A stretch of 14,834 nt of DNA from contig CBKZAG010000073.1 of assembly GCA_966692625.1 (NCBI GenBank), forward strand, positions 1 to 14,834. The letters are read 5' to 3'. Source of the DNA: CAMLOF01 sp966692625 (GTDB lineage Bacteria; Pseudomonadota; Gammaproteobacteria; Burkholderiales; Burkholderiaceae_C). Made by a program: the position numbers and the translations under genes. Of this stretch, positions 6,204 through 14,834 are shown piece by piece; within the stretch, counting starts at the first letter, position 1; every line of letters begins with the position of its first letter. The notes below the pieces were generated by a model. That model had not been told where the DNA came from. It did no database searches and was given only the letters and a program-made list of their open reading frames with translations.

Positions 6204-9008
6204 TTAACCGGTGTTGCGCAGACCTGCGGCAATGCCGTTGATGGAAATGTGGATGCCGCGCTTGACCTTTTCTTCCTGGCTGCCCGCGCGGTAGCGGCTG
6301 ATGAGCTCGACCTGCAGGTGGTGAAGTGGGTCGATGTAGGGGAAGCGGTGCTCGATGGAGCGCGCCAGCGCACGGTTGTTGGCCAGGCGCACCTCGGCGC
6401 CAGTGATGCGTTCCAGGGCTTCGTGCGTGCGGTGCCATTCGGCTTCGATCATGGCGAAGACCTTCTTGCGCAGCTTGCCGTCGGGCACCAGGTCGGCGTA
6501 GCGCGCGGCCAGCGACAGGTCGCTCTTGGCCAGCACCATGTCCATGTTGGACAGCAGCGCCTGGAAGAAGGGCCACTTGCGGTGCATCTGCTGCAGCAGT
6601 TCGGTGGCCTCGTCGTCGCCCATGTCTTTCATGAGGCCCTGCACCGCGCTGCCAAAGCCGTACCAGCCCGGCAGGGTGACGCGGCACTGGCCCCAGCTGA
6701 AGCCCCAGGGAATGGCGCGCAGGTCTTCGATGGCGCGCGTGGCCTTGCGCGACGCCGGGCGCGAGCCGATGTTGAGTTCAGCAATCTCGCGGATGGGCGT
6801 GGCGTTGAAGAAGTAGTCGGTGAAGCCGGGGGTCTCGTACACCAGCGCGCGGTAGGCGGCCATGCTGGCGCGAGAAAGCGTCTCGGCGGCCTGCAGGTAC
6901 TTCACGGGCACGGGTTTGGTGGGGGGCAGCAGCGTGGCCTCCAGGGTGGCGGCCACCAGCGTTTCCAGGTTGCGCCGCCCGATGTCGGGGTTGGCGTACT
7001 TGGAGCCGATGACCTCGCCCTGCTCGGTCAGGCGAATCTGGCCGCGCACGGTGCCAGCGGGCTGGGCCAGGATGGCCTGGTAGCTCGGGCCGCCGCCGCG
7101 CCCCACGGTGCCGCCGCGGCCATGGAACATGCGCATCTGGATGGGGAAGCCCAGGTCGTGTGAGAGCTGGTCGAACAGGGCCACCAGCGCCACTTCGGCG
7201 CGGTAGAGCTCCCAGTTGCTGGTGAAGATGCCGCCGTCCTTGTTGCTGTCGGAGTAGCCCAGCATGATGTCCTGCTCGGCACCGCTGCGCTTCACCAGGG
7301 CGCCCACGCCGGGCAGGCGGTAGAAGGCGTCCATGATGCTGGCCGCGTTGCGCAAGTCTTCGATGGTCTCGAACAGCGGCACCACGATCAGCTCGGCACA
7401 GGCGTCGTGGTCGAGCGTGCCGTGCATCAGGCCCACTTCCTTTTGCAGCAGCAACACTTCCAACAAGTCGCTCACCGTTTCGGTGTGGCTGATGATGGCG
7501 TGGCGAATGGCGGCCTTGCCGTAGCGCTGGCGCATCTCGCGCGCGGTCTCGAAGATGGCCAGCTCGCTGAGCGTGTGGGCGGTGTACTGCGCGTCAATCA
7601 CACGCAGCGGGCGCGCGTCGTTGAGCAGGCGCAACAGCAACTGCTGCTTGGCGTTTTCGTCCAGCGCGCTGTAGTCGGGTTCGATGCGCGCGGTGGCCAG
7701 CAGGTCGGCCACGGCGGCTTCGTGCTGATCGGAGCTTTGGCGCAAGTCCACCGTGGCCAGGTGGAAGCCGAACACCTCAACGGTGCGGATAAGCGGGCGC
7801 AGGCGCTGGATGGCCAGGGCCTCGCAGCCCTGCTCGGCCAAGGCCGCGTCGATGGTGCGCAGGTCTTCGAGCAACTCGTCGGCGCTGGCATAGGGGTCTT
7901 GCGGAGCCACGGCGTGGCGCGCGGCCTCGCCGCCGGTCAGCTCGTGCAGAGTGGCAGCCAGGCGGGCGTAGATGCCGGTGAGCGCGCGGCGGTAGGGTTC
8001 GTCCTGGCGGTGCTCGTTGGTGTCGGGCGAACGCTCGGCCAGGGCTTGCATGGCGGCGGGCACGGGAATCAACATGGCCGACAGCGACAGCTCGGCGCCC
8101 AGCAGGTGGACCTGCGTGAGGCAGTGGCGCAAGGCCACATCGGCTTGCCAGCGCAGCGCCAGGCGCAGGGTCTCGGCCGTCACGTTGGGGTTTCCGTCGC
8201 GGTCACCGCCAATCCACTGCCCCATGCGCAGGAAGGGCGCCACGTGGCGGCCTTGCAGCGCTGCTTCGATATCGGCGTAGATGCGCGGGATCTCGGGCAG
8301 GAAGGTGCCCTGGTAGTAGGTGAGCGCGTTCTCGATCTCGTCGGCCACGGTGAGCTTGGTGAAGCGCAGCAGCCGGGTATGCCACAGCTGGGTGATGCGC
8401 GCGCGCATCTGCGCTTCGTTGGCGGCCAGTTCGCGATTGAGCAGGTGGTCGCGCTTGGCGCCGCCCGCTTCGGCGCTGGCATGGATGGCGTCGCGTTCGG
8501 CCAGCAGGCGCGCGATGGCGCGCTCGGCGTCGAGGATGCTCTTGCGCTGGACTTCAGTGGGGTGGGCCGTGAGTACCGGGGACACGTGACCGTGCGCCAG
8601 GGTCTCGGCAATGCGCTCGGCGGGCACGCCCGCGCGGTGCATGCGCTCCCAGGTATGGGCCAGGCTGCCTTCCTGCACGCTGCCTGCGCGCTCGTGCACC
8701 TCGCGGCGGCGGATGTGGTGCCGGTCCTCGGCCAGGTTGGCCAGGTGACTGAAGTAGGTGAACGCGCGGATGACGCTGACCGCCTGGTCGTCGGTCAGCC
8801 CCTTGAGCAGTTTCTTGAGCTGGCGGTCGGCGGCATGGTCGGCCTGACGGCGGTAGGCCACCGAAAGCTGGCGGATCTGCTCGATCAGCTCGTAAATCGC
8901 CACGCCCTCGTGTTCGCGAATGACATCACCCAGCAGGCGGCCGAGCAGGCGGATGTCGTTGATGAGGGGCTGGTCCTTGTCGGGCGCGGCGGCGGGGCGT
9001 CGTGGCAT
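6204..9008 (-). CDS. ppc: Phosphoenolpyruvate carboxylase
   Basis: Carboxylates PEP with bicarbonate to oxaloacetate, refilling the TCA cycle. The 934-residue protein is full length for bacterial PEPC. Visible motifs are VLTAHPTEVQRKS with catalytic His149, GGDRDGNPNVT (267-277), LGYSDSNKDGG with Lys590, the mobile loop FHGRGGTVGRGGGP (628-641), and the conserved C-terminus ending RNTG. No frameshift or missing catalytic segment is seen. I chose the ATG at 9008 (MPRRPAAAPDKDQPL) because it is the only start in the short gap after pgi and is followed at once by the conserved INDIRLLGRLLGDVI helix. There is no Shine-Dalgarno in front of it. It lies 53 bp after pgi, the longest gap in the array, and 14 bp before hexR. 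Confidence 0.97.
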   Translation of the reverse strand: MPRRPAAAPDKDQPLINDIRLLGRLLGDVIREHEGVAIYELIEQIRQLSVAYRRQADHAADRQLKKLLKGLTDDQAVSVIRAFTYFSHLANLAEDRHHIRRREVHERAGSVQEGSLAHTWERMHRAGVPAERIAETLAHGHVSPVLTAHPTEVQRKSILDAERAIARLLAERDAIHASAEAGGAKRDHLLNRELAANEAQMRARITQLWHTRLLRFTKLTVADEIENALTYYQGTFLPEIPRIYADIEAALQGRHVAPFLRMGQWIGGDRDGNPNVTAETLRLALRWQADVALRHCLTQVHLLGAELSLSAMLIPVPAAMQALAERSPDTNEHRQDEPYRRALTGIYARLAATLHELTGGEAARHAVAPQDPYASADELLEDLRTIDAALAEQGCEALAIQRLRPLIRTVEVFGFHLATVDLRQSSDQHEAAVADLLATARIEPDYSALDENAKQQLLLRLLNDARPLRVIDAQYTAHTLSELAIFETAREMRQRYGKAAIRHAIISHTETVSDLLEVLLLQKEVGLMHGTLDHDACAELIVVPLFETIEDLRNAASIMDAFYRLPGVGALVKRSGAEQDIMLGYSDSNKDGGIFTSNWELYRAEVALVALFDQLSHDLGFPIQMRMFHGRGGTVGRGGGPSYQAILAQPAGTVRGQIRLTEQGEVIGSKYANPDIGRRNLETLVAATLEATLLPPTKPVPVKYLQAAETLSRASMAAYRALVYETPGFTDYFFNATPIREIAELNIGSRPASRKATRAIEDLRAIPWGFSWGQCRVTLPGWYGFGSAVQGLMKDMGDDEATELLQQMHRKWPFFQALLSNMDMVLAKSDLSLAARYADLVPDGKLRKKVFAMIEAEWHRTHEALERITGAEVRLANNRALARSIEHRFPYIDPLHHLQVELISRYRAGSQEEKVKRGIHISINGIAAGLRNTG

Positions 9009-9033
9009 GGCGAGGGCTAAGGGAGGGTTGATG

Positions 9034-9060
9034 AAAAAAACATTGTCCCGTATGCCGGGA
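9034..9060 (-). terminator. Possible weak intrinsic terminator after pgi
   Basis: On the minus strand TCCCG and CGGGA can form a 5-bp stem around a GCATA loop. CAATG and then seven T residues follow. The stem is short and separated from the T run by five bases, so termination would be partial at best. It lies in the longest intergenic gap of the array, just after the pgi stop, where a read-through terminator would lower ppc-hexR-glk expression relative to zwf-pgi. It could be chance. Confidence 0.3.
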
Positions 9061-9061
9061 T

Positions 9062-10648
9062 TCAGGCGGCCGCCTCCATGGCCTTGGCCATGGTCTTGCC
9101 CAGCTCCACGCCCCACTGGTCGTAGGCGTGGATACCCCACAGCGCGGCCTGGCAGAACACCTTGTGTTCATACAGCGCCACCATGGCACCCAGGGTGCGG
9201 GGGTTGAGTTCGCTCAGCCAGAAGGTGGTGCTGGGTACATTACCGCGGAAGGTGCGGTGAGGCAGCAGTTCGTTGATGCGTTCTTCGCTCAGGCCGTTGG
9301 CGCGCAACTCGGCCACGGTGGCGGGCTCGTCGCGCCCCAGCGCCAGGGCCTGCGCCTGCGCGCGCAGGTTGAGCAATGCCACGCGGTGGTGTTCAGCGGC
9401 CAGCGGCAGCGGGGTGTCTTCGGTTTCCACGCCAATGAAGTCCACCGGCACGCGGTGCTGGCCCTGGTGCAGCAGCTGGAAATAGGCGTGCTGCCCTTCA
9501 ATGCCCAGGCCGCCCCAGACGATGGGCCCGGTGCCCACCGACACGGCGCTGCCGTCCACATGGGTGGACTTGCCGTTGGATTCCATGTCGAGCTGCTGCA
9601 GGAAGCGCGCGAAGTGGAACAGGCGGCTGGCGTAGGAGGCGATGAGGTGCGTGGGGCAGTCGAGGAAATTGCGGTTCCACACGCCCAGCAGCGCCATCAA
9701 CAGCGGCATGTTCTTCTCGGGCGGCGCCGTCCAGAAATGCTGGTCCATCTCGTGGCCGCCAGCCAGGAAGGCGCGGAAGTGTTCGGCGCCGATGGCAATG
9801 GCCAGCGGCAGACCGATGGCCGACCACACGGAATAGCGGCCGCCCACCCAGTCCCAGAAGCCAAAGGTGTTCTCGGGCAGGTAGCCCTGCGCTGCCGATA
9901 TGGCGGGCGACGCCGTCACCGCGATCAGGTGCGGTGCCTGCTGCTCGGGCGTGACCAGACCGTGGTCGGCCAGCCAGCGCTTCACCGACGCGGCCAGGGT
10001 CATGGTCTCTTGCGTGGTGAAGGTCTTGCTCTGCACGATGAAGAGCGTCTGCTCGGGCTTGAGCCAGCGCAACGTGCCGTGCAGGGCCCAGGCGTCGGGG
10101 TTGGAGATGAAGTGCACACGCACGTCCTGGTCGGCGTAGGCGTCGAGCGCCTGCACCGCCATGCGCGGCCCCAGGTCGGAGCCGCCGATACCGATGTTGA
10201 TGACGTTGGTGATGCGACGCCCCGTGGCACCGCGCCAGCGCCCGTCACGGATGCGCTCGGCAGCATCGAGGAAGCGGTCCAGCTCGGCGCACACGTCTTT
10301 CGACACGCCTTCGCCCCAGGGCGGGTTGGCCATCTGGCAGCCACGCAATGCCACGTGCAGCACGGCACGGTCTTCGGTGGCGTTGATGTGTTCGCCCTTG
10401 CGTTGCGCATCGGCGTAAGCCATCACACCACTCTCTTCGGCCAGGGCCAGCAGGGCCTGCAACACCTCGGGGGTGACCGGCTGGCGGCTGGCGTCCATGC
10501 GCAGGCCAGCCGCCTCGACTTGCAGGCTGGCATGGCGCGCGTCCTCACCGGCGGCCAGCAGCTCGCGCAGGTGGGGTTGGGGTTGCTGCACGAGCGCTTG
10601 CAGACGTTGCCAACTGGCGCGTTGCTGCGGGGGCGTGAAAGTGGACAT
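9062..10648 (-). CDS. pgi: Glucose-6-phosphate isomerase
   Basis: Interconverts glucose 6-phosphate and fructose 6-phosphate. In an ED array its main use is probably to return F6P to G6P. The 528 residues show two SIS-type halves: NIGIGGSDLGPRMAVQAL (151-168), IVQSKTFTTQETM (204-216), VGGRYSVWSAIGLPLAIAIG (268-287), MESNGKSTHVDG with catalytic Glu356, GIEGQHAYFQLLHQG with His387, and WGVELGK with Lys518, matching the catalytic Glu/His/Lys of E. coli Pgi at nearly the same numbers. The protein is about 20 residues shorter than the E. coli enzyme. The start ATG at 10648 lies 28 bp after the eda stop with no clear Shine-Dalgarno. The 3' end is rich in inverted repeats (see the findings). Confidence 0.97.
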   Translation of the reverse strand: MSTFTPPQQRASWQRLQALVQQPQPHLRELLAAGEDARHASLQVEAAGLRMDASRQPVTPEVLQALLALAEESGVMAYADAQRKGEHINATEDRAVLHVALRGCQMANPPWGEGVSKDVCAELDRFLDAAERIRDGRWRGATGRRITNVINIGIGGSDLGPRMAVQALDAYADQDVRVHFISNPDAWALHGTLRWLKPEQTLFIVQSKTFTTQETMTLAASVKRWLADHGLVTPEQQAPHLIAVTASPAISAAQGYLPENTFGFWDWVGGRYSVWSAIGLPLAIAIGAEHFRAFLAGGHEMDQHFWTAPPEKNMPLLMALLGVWNRNFLDCPTHLIASYASRLFHFARFLQQLDMESNGKSTHVDGSAVSVGTGPIVWGGLGIEGQHAYFQLLHQGQHRVPVDFIGVETEDTPLPLAAEHHRVALLNLRAQAQALALGRDEPATVAELRANGLSEERINELLPHRTFRGNVPSTTFWLSELNPRTLGAMVALYEHKVFCQAALWGIHAYDQWGVELGKTMAKAMEAAA

Positions 10649-10676
10649 GATGGTTTGTCAAAGGAGCGTTATGCGG

Positions 10677-11330
10677 TCAGACGGCGGCGGCCAGCGCCAT
10701 GGCTTCGGCAGCCAGGCGGGTGATGCCCGCCCAGTCGCCCGCCTTCACCAGCGCGGCGGGCGTGAGCCAGGAGCCCCCTGCCATGGGCACGTTGGGCAGC
10801 GCCAGGAACTGGCCCAGGTTGGCGGGCGTCACACCGCCAGTGGGGCAGAAGCGCAGGTCAGGCAGCGGGCCACCCCAGGCCTTGAGCACTTCCACGCCGC
10901 CCAGTTGCGCGGCGGGGAAGCATTTCATCAACGTGAAACCTTCGTCACGGGCGGCCATGGCTTCGCTGGGCGAACCCACGCCGGGAATGAAGGGCAGGCC
11001 CACTTCCTTCACGCGCTGCAGCAGCGCGGGTGTGTAGCCGGGCGACAGGGCGAAGCGCGCACCGGCGTCGCGCACGCGGTTCACCTCGTCGGCGCGGGTC
11101 ACCGTGCCTGCACCCACGACCATGTCGGGCACCTGGCGGGCCACGGCCTCGATGGCCGCCAGCGCGGCGTCGGAGCGCAGGGTGATTTCGATGACGTCCA
11201 CGCCACCGGCCAGCAGGGCCTGGGCCATGGGAACCGCCTGGGCCGGGTCGCTGACGACGACCACGGGCACGACGCGCGAGCGGAAGACCGGCAGGCTGGC
11301 GGGAAGGGATGAGGATGCGGTATGACTCAT
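10677..11330 (-). CDS. eda: KDPG aldolase (2-dehydro-3-deoxyphosphogluconate aldolase)
   Basis: Cleaves KDPG to pyruvate and glyceraldehyde 3-phosphate, the last step of the ED pathway. A class I aldolase of 217 residues. VIEITLRSDAAL holds Glu48 and Arg52, GAGTV is at 73-77, LSPGYTP at 95-101, LMKCFPA with the Schiff-base Lys136, and FCPTGGVTPANL at 161-172. These match E. coli Eda Glu45 and Lys133 with a constant offset of three. The only plausible start is the ATG at 11330, since the next Met is residue 35. It lies 19 bp after the edd stop and has no Shine-Dalgarno, so translation may depend on ribosomes arriving from edd. Related aldolases also act on hydroxy-oxoglutarate. Confidence 0.96.
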   Translation of the reverse strand: MSHTASSSLPASLPVFRSRVVPVVVVSDPAQAVPMAQALLAGGVDVIEITLRSDAALAAIEAVARQVPDMVVGAGTVTRADEVNRVRDAGARFALSPGYTPALLQRVKEVGLPFIPGVGSPSEAMAARDEGFTLMKCFPAAQLGGVEVLKAWGGPLPDLRFCPTGGVTPANLGQFLALPNVPMAGGSWLTPAALVKAGDWAGITRLAAEAMALAAAV

Positions 11331-11349
11331 GATGTGGGCAAAGAGGATA

Positions 11350-13188
<1,839 letters not shown>

Positions 13189-13196
13189 GGCATCGG

Positions 13197-13201
13197 CCTC
13201 A
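13197..13201 (-). promoter_or_regulatory. Shine-Dalgarno TGAGG for edd, overlapping the pgl stop
   Basis: The minus-strand TGAGG contains the pgl stop TGA (13201-13199) and sits eight bases before the edd ATG at 13188. A ribosome finishing pgl covers the edd start region, so pgl and edd translation are likely coupled. Confidence 0.45.
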
Positions 13202-13921
13202 ATCGGAAATCCACGCCTGCAGCGAAGCAGCGCGAGCCAGCAGGGTGTGGATGGGTTTGTCGGTGGCCACGCCCTGGCGGGCGGCGGCAAACACCTGTTG
13301 TTTGACCTGCCCGGCAATGGACAGGTGGCGCTGGCGGCAGGCCAGCAGGGCGTTGAGCGTGAGGGTGAGGCGCAGGTGTGGCGCCTGTGCGGGACGCACC
13401 CAGGTGAGCGGCGTGTCGGCGGCCAGGGCGACGGCCAGGCCTTCGCTGCCCGGGAACCAGGACGCCGTGTGGCCGTCTTCACCCATGCCCAGCACCGCTA
13501 CGTCGAGCGGCCAGCGCAGGCCTTGCAGGCGGGCCTGCGCCTCGTCCACCAGCGCGGACGGCGTCAGGCTCTCGGGCTCGTCAACGCCTTCAAGCCAGTC
13601 GATGAAGGTGGCGTCGGCAGCACGGTCCCGCAGCAGGTGTTCGCGCACCAGGCGGGCATTGCTGTCGGCGTGCGAACCGGCCACACAGCGCTCGTCCACC
13701 AGGGTCACGGTCACGTTTTTCCAGGGCAGCGGCTGCACGCGCAGGTGTTCGAAGAACGCGATAGGGGAGCGGCCGCCCGACACGGCCAAGCTGGCCACAC
13801 CGCGTGCCGACACGGCTGTGCGCAACTCGCCCGCCACGGCAACGGCCAGCGCCTCAGCCTGCGCCTGGGCCGTGGCAAAGCGGTGCTCGTCCACCAAACA
13901 AGCGGGAGGCACGGGGGCCAT
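13199..13921 (-). CDS. pgl: 6-phosphogluconolactonase
   Basis: Hydrolyses 6-phosphogluconolactone from Zwf to 6-phosphogluconate. The 240-residue protein is of the DevB/Pgl type (glucosamine-6-phosphate isomerase fold), not the beta-propeller E. coli type. It shows LAVSGGRSPIAFFEHL (45-60), VTLVDERCV (72-80), HADSNARLVREHLL (84-97), and DVAVLGMGEDGHTASWFPGS (140-159) with the catalytic-site His. The start is the ATG at 13921, which overlaps the zwf stop by one base (TGATG). A GTG three bases earlier is possible but would leave only one base to the AGGAGG Shine-Dalgarno, so the ATG is preferred. Confidence 0.95.
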   Translation of the reverse strand: MAPVPPACLVDEHRFATAQAQAEALAVAVAGELRTAVSARGVASLAVSGGRSPIAFFEHLRVQPLPWKNVTVTLVDERCVAGSHADSNARLVREHLLRDRAADATFIDWLEGVDEPESLTPSALVDEAQARLQGLRWPLDVAVLGMGEDGHTASWFPGSEGLAVALAADTPLTWVRPAQAPHLRLTLTLNALLACRQRHLSIAGQVKQQVFAAARQGVATDKPIHTLLARAASLQAWISD

Positions 13922-14834
13922 CACGCCTCCTCGAACCAGGTGCCGCCCTCGCGCGCCATGAGCGCGGACGACGCGGCGGGTCCCCAGGTGCCCGCCACGT
14001 AGGGCCGGGGCCGGTCACCCAGTTGCTTCCAGCCTTCCAGGATGGGATCGGCCCACTTCCAGGCGGCTTCCAGTTCGTCGCGGCGCATGAAGTGCGTCAA
14101 CCGCCCCTTCACCACGTCCACCAGCAGGCGTTCGTAGGCCTCGGCGCGGCGGCCCGCCAACGCGGACTCCAGGTCCAGGTTGAGGAACACCGGCTTCATG
14201 TTCATGCCTGAACCCGGCTGCTTGGCCATCATCTGCAGCTGGATGGACTCTTCGGGTTGCAGGGTGATGATGAGGCGGTTGGGCTGCGCGGCAGCCGGCT
14301 GGCCCGCGAAGATGGAGAACGGCGGCTGTGCGAAGTCGATGATGATCTGCGAGCGGCGCGTCTGCATGCGTTTGCCGGTGCGCAGGAAGAAGGGCACCCC
14401 GGCCCAGCGCGCGTTGTTGACCTGGGTGCGCAGGGCCACGAAGGTCTCGGTCTGACTGTCGGGCGGAACGTTTTCCTCGTCCAGGTAACCCGGCACCGAT
14501 TCGCCCGATGCCGCACCTGCGATGTACTGTCCGCGCACGGTGTGCTGGCGGATTTCGGCCAGGTTCATGCGCTGCAGAGAGCGCAGCACCTTGAGCTTTT
14601 CGTCGCGCACGTCGTCGGGGTCGAGCGAGATGGGCGGCTCCATGGCCACGATGCACAACAGTTGCAACAGGTGGTTCTGCACCATGTCGCGCATGGCGCC
14701 GGTCTGGTCGTAGAACCCCGCACGGCTGCCCACGCCCACGGTCTCGGCCACGGTGATCTGCACACTCTTGATGTACGGCGCGCGCCACAGCGGCTCGAAG
14801 ATGGCGTTGCCAAAGCGCAGCACCATGAGGTTCT
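13921..14834 (-). CDS. zwf: Glucose-6-phosphate 1-dehydrogenase, C-terminal part (5' end outside the window)
   Basis: Oxidises glucose 6-phosphate to 6-phosphogluconolactone with NAD(P)+. The 303 complete codons here represent roughly the last 60 percent of a usual 480-500-residue Zwf; the frame stays open to the window edge. The visible part begins NLMVLRFGNAIFEPLW, matching the NL-x-x-LRF-x-N segment after the active site. It continues with ITVAETVGVGSRAGFYDQTG, MRDMVQNHLLQLL, the substrate-domain segment WAGVPFFLRTGKRM, and the C-terminal motif AGTWGP. The coenzyme-binding Rossmann GGTGDLA region and the catalytic DHYLGKE motif lie outside the window, so completeness cannot be checked. It is the first gene of the visible array, and the promoter and any HexR operator should lie upstream of it, beyond 14834. 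Confidence 0.96.
   Translation of the reverse strand, partial: NLMVLRFGNAIFEPLWRAPYIKSVQITVAETVGVGSRAGFYDQTGAMRDMVQNHLLQLLCIVAMEPPISLDPDDVRDEKLKVLRSLQRMNLAEIRQHTVRGQYIAGAASGESVPGYLDEENVPPDSQTETFVALRTQVNNARWAGVPFFLRTGKRMQTRRSQIIIDFAQPPFSIFAGQPAAAQPNRLIITLQPEESIQLQMMAKQPGSGMNMKPVFLNLDLESALAGRRAEAYERLLVDVVKGRLTHFMRRDELEAAWKWADPILEGWKQLGDRPRPYVAGTWGPAASSALMAREGGTWFEEA
13926..13931 (-). promoter_or_regulatory. Shine-Dalgarno AGGAGG for pgl inside the end of zwf
   Basis: A perfect AGGAGG lies four bases before the pgl ATG at 13921. It is embedded in the last codons of zwf, which encode the C-terminal EEA. It decides the pgl start and indicates strong, coupled translation. Confidence 0.7.

Noticed and set aside
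5341..6687. Extended 448-residue form of the HexR frame reaching into ppc
   Set aside because: The first 166 residues are out-of-frame ppc sequence rich in Arg/Pro/Gly. The true HexR N-terminus LERIQASLSTL begins at 6189.
7407..9020. Long plus-strand open frame of 537 codons antisense to ppc
   Set aside because: ppc on the minus strand has every PEPC motif in frame. The antisense product is low-complexity Gly/Val/His/Gln-rich without recognisable domains.
9021..9060. Possible sigma-70 promoter for ppc using GACAAT as a -10 box
   Set aside because: The position 17 bases upstream of GACAAT is GC-only with no -35 resemblance, so a promoter call is not supported.
9009..9140. Extended N-terminus for PEP carboxylase overlapping pgi
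   Set aside because: The extra 44 residues overlap the pgi coding end and show no PEPC similarity; the ATG at 9008 is directly followed by conserved PEPC sequence.
10654..10674. TTTGTCAAA palindrome and a plus-strand AAAGGAG followed by ATG in the pgi-eda gap
   Set aside because: The palindrome is only 9 bp and does not match known HexR operators. The plus-strand start opens only an antisense frame over eda.
9128..10723. Long plus-strand open frame of 531 codons antisense to pgi
   Set aside because: Same character as the other antisense frames; pgi carries complete catalytic residues on the minus strand.

Overview
This window looks like a chromosomal stretch of a high-GC beta-proteobacterium, most likely a Burkholderiales/Comamonadaceae member. 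That placement is an inference from protein character, strong GC bias at third codon positions, and the clustering of Entner-Doudoroff (ED) genes with ppc and hexR; no rRNA or marker gene is present to confirm it. I see no mobile elements, tRNAs, rRNAs, CRISPR arrays or phage genes. Coding is very dense, and the longest stretch without a gene is only 53 bp (9009-9061).

Right-hand and central region (14834 down to 2460, all on the minus strand): a ten-gene head-to-tail array. In reading order it is zwf (C-terminal part only, the gene runs off the window), pgl, edd, eda, pgi, ppc, hexR, glk, a P-loop sugar/nucleoside-kinase-like gene, and an AGE-family sugar epimerase/isomerase. Gaps are 53 bp or less, and several genes overlap or touch (zwf/pgl and glk/kinase). 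Together these genes encode the route from glucose or fructose 6-phosphate to pyruvate plus glyceraldehyde 3-phosphate. Glk phosphorylates glucose, Pgi interconverts F6P and G6P, Zwf and Pgl make 6-phosphogluconate, Edd makes KDPG and Eda cleaves it. HexR is the KDPG-responsive repressor family that controls this pathway elsewhere. PEP carboxylase gives the anaplerotic exit to oxaloacetate. The kinase and the isomerase at the 3' end look like an extra sugar-entry module, perhaps mannose to fructose to F6P, but their substrates cannot be read from the sequence.

Left-hand region (2429 down to 1): a YciA-type acyl-CoA thioesterase on the plus strand is convergent with the ED array and divergent from a minus-strand Atm1-type ABC exporter. 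Only 29 bp separate the two start codons. The last bases of the exporter overlap the start of a further minus-strand gene, of which only 13 full codons lie in the window; these read like the N-terminus of a LysR-type regulator and sit behind a strong Shine-Dalgarno.

Nothing here is a clearly undescribed system. The window is mostly core carbon metabolism. The points most worth a second look are the uncharacterised kinase/isomerase pair, the placement of ppc and hexR inside the ED array, and a possible weak terminator that may split the array between pgi and ppc.
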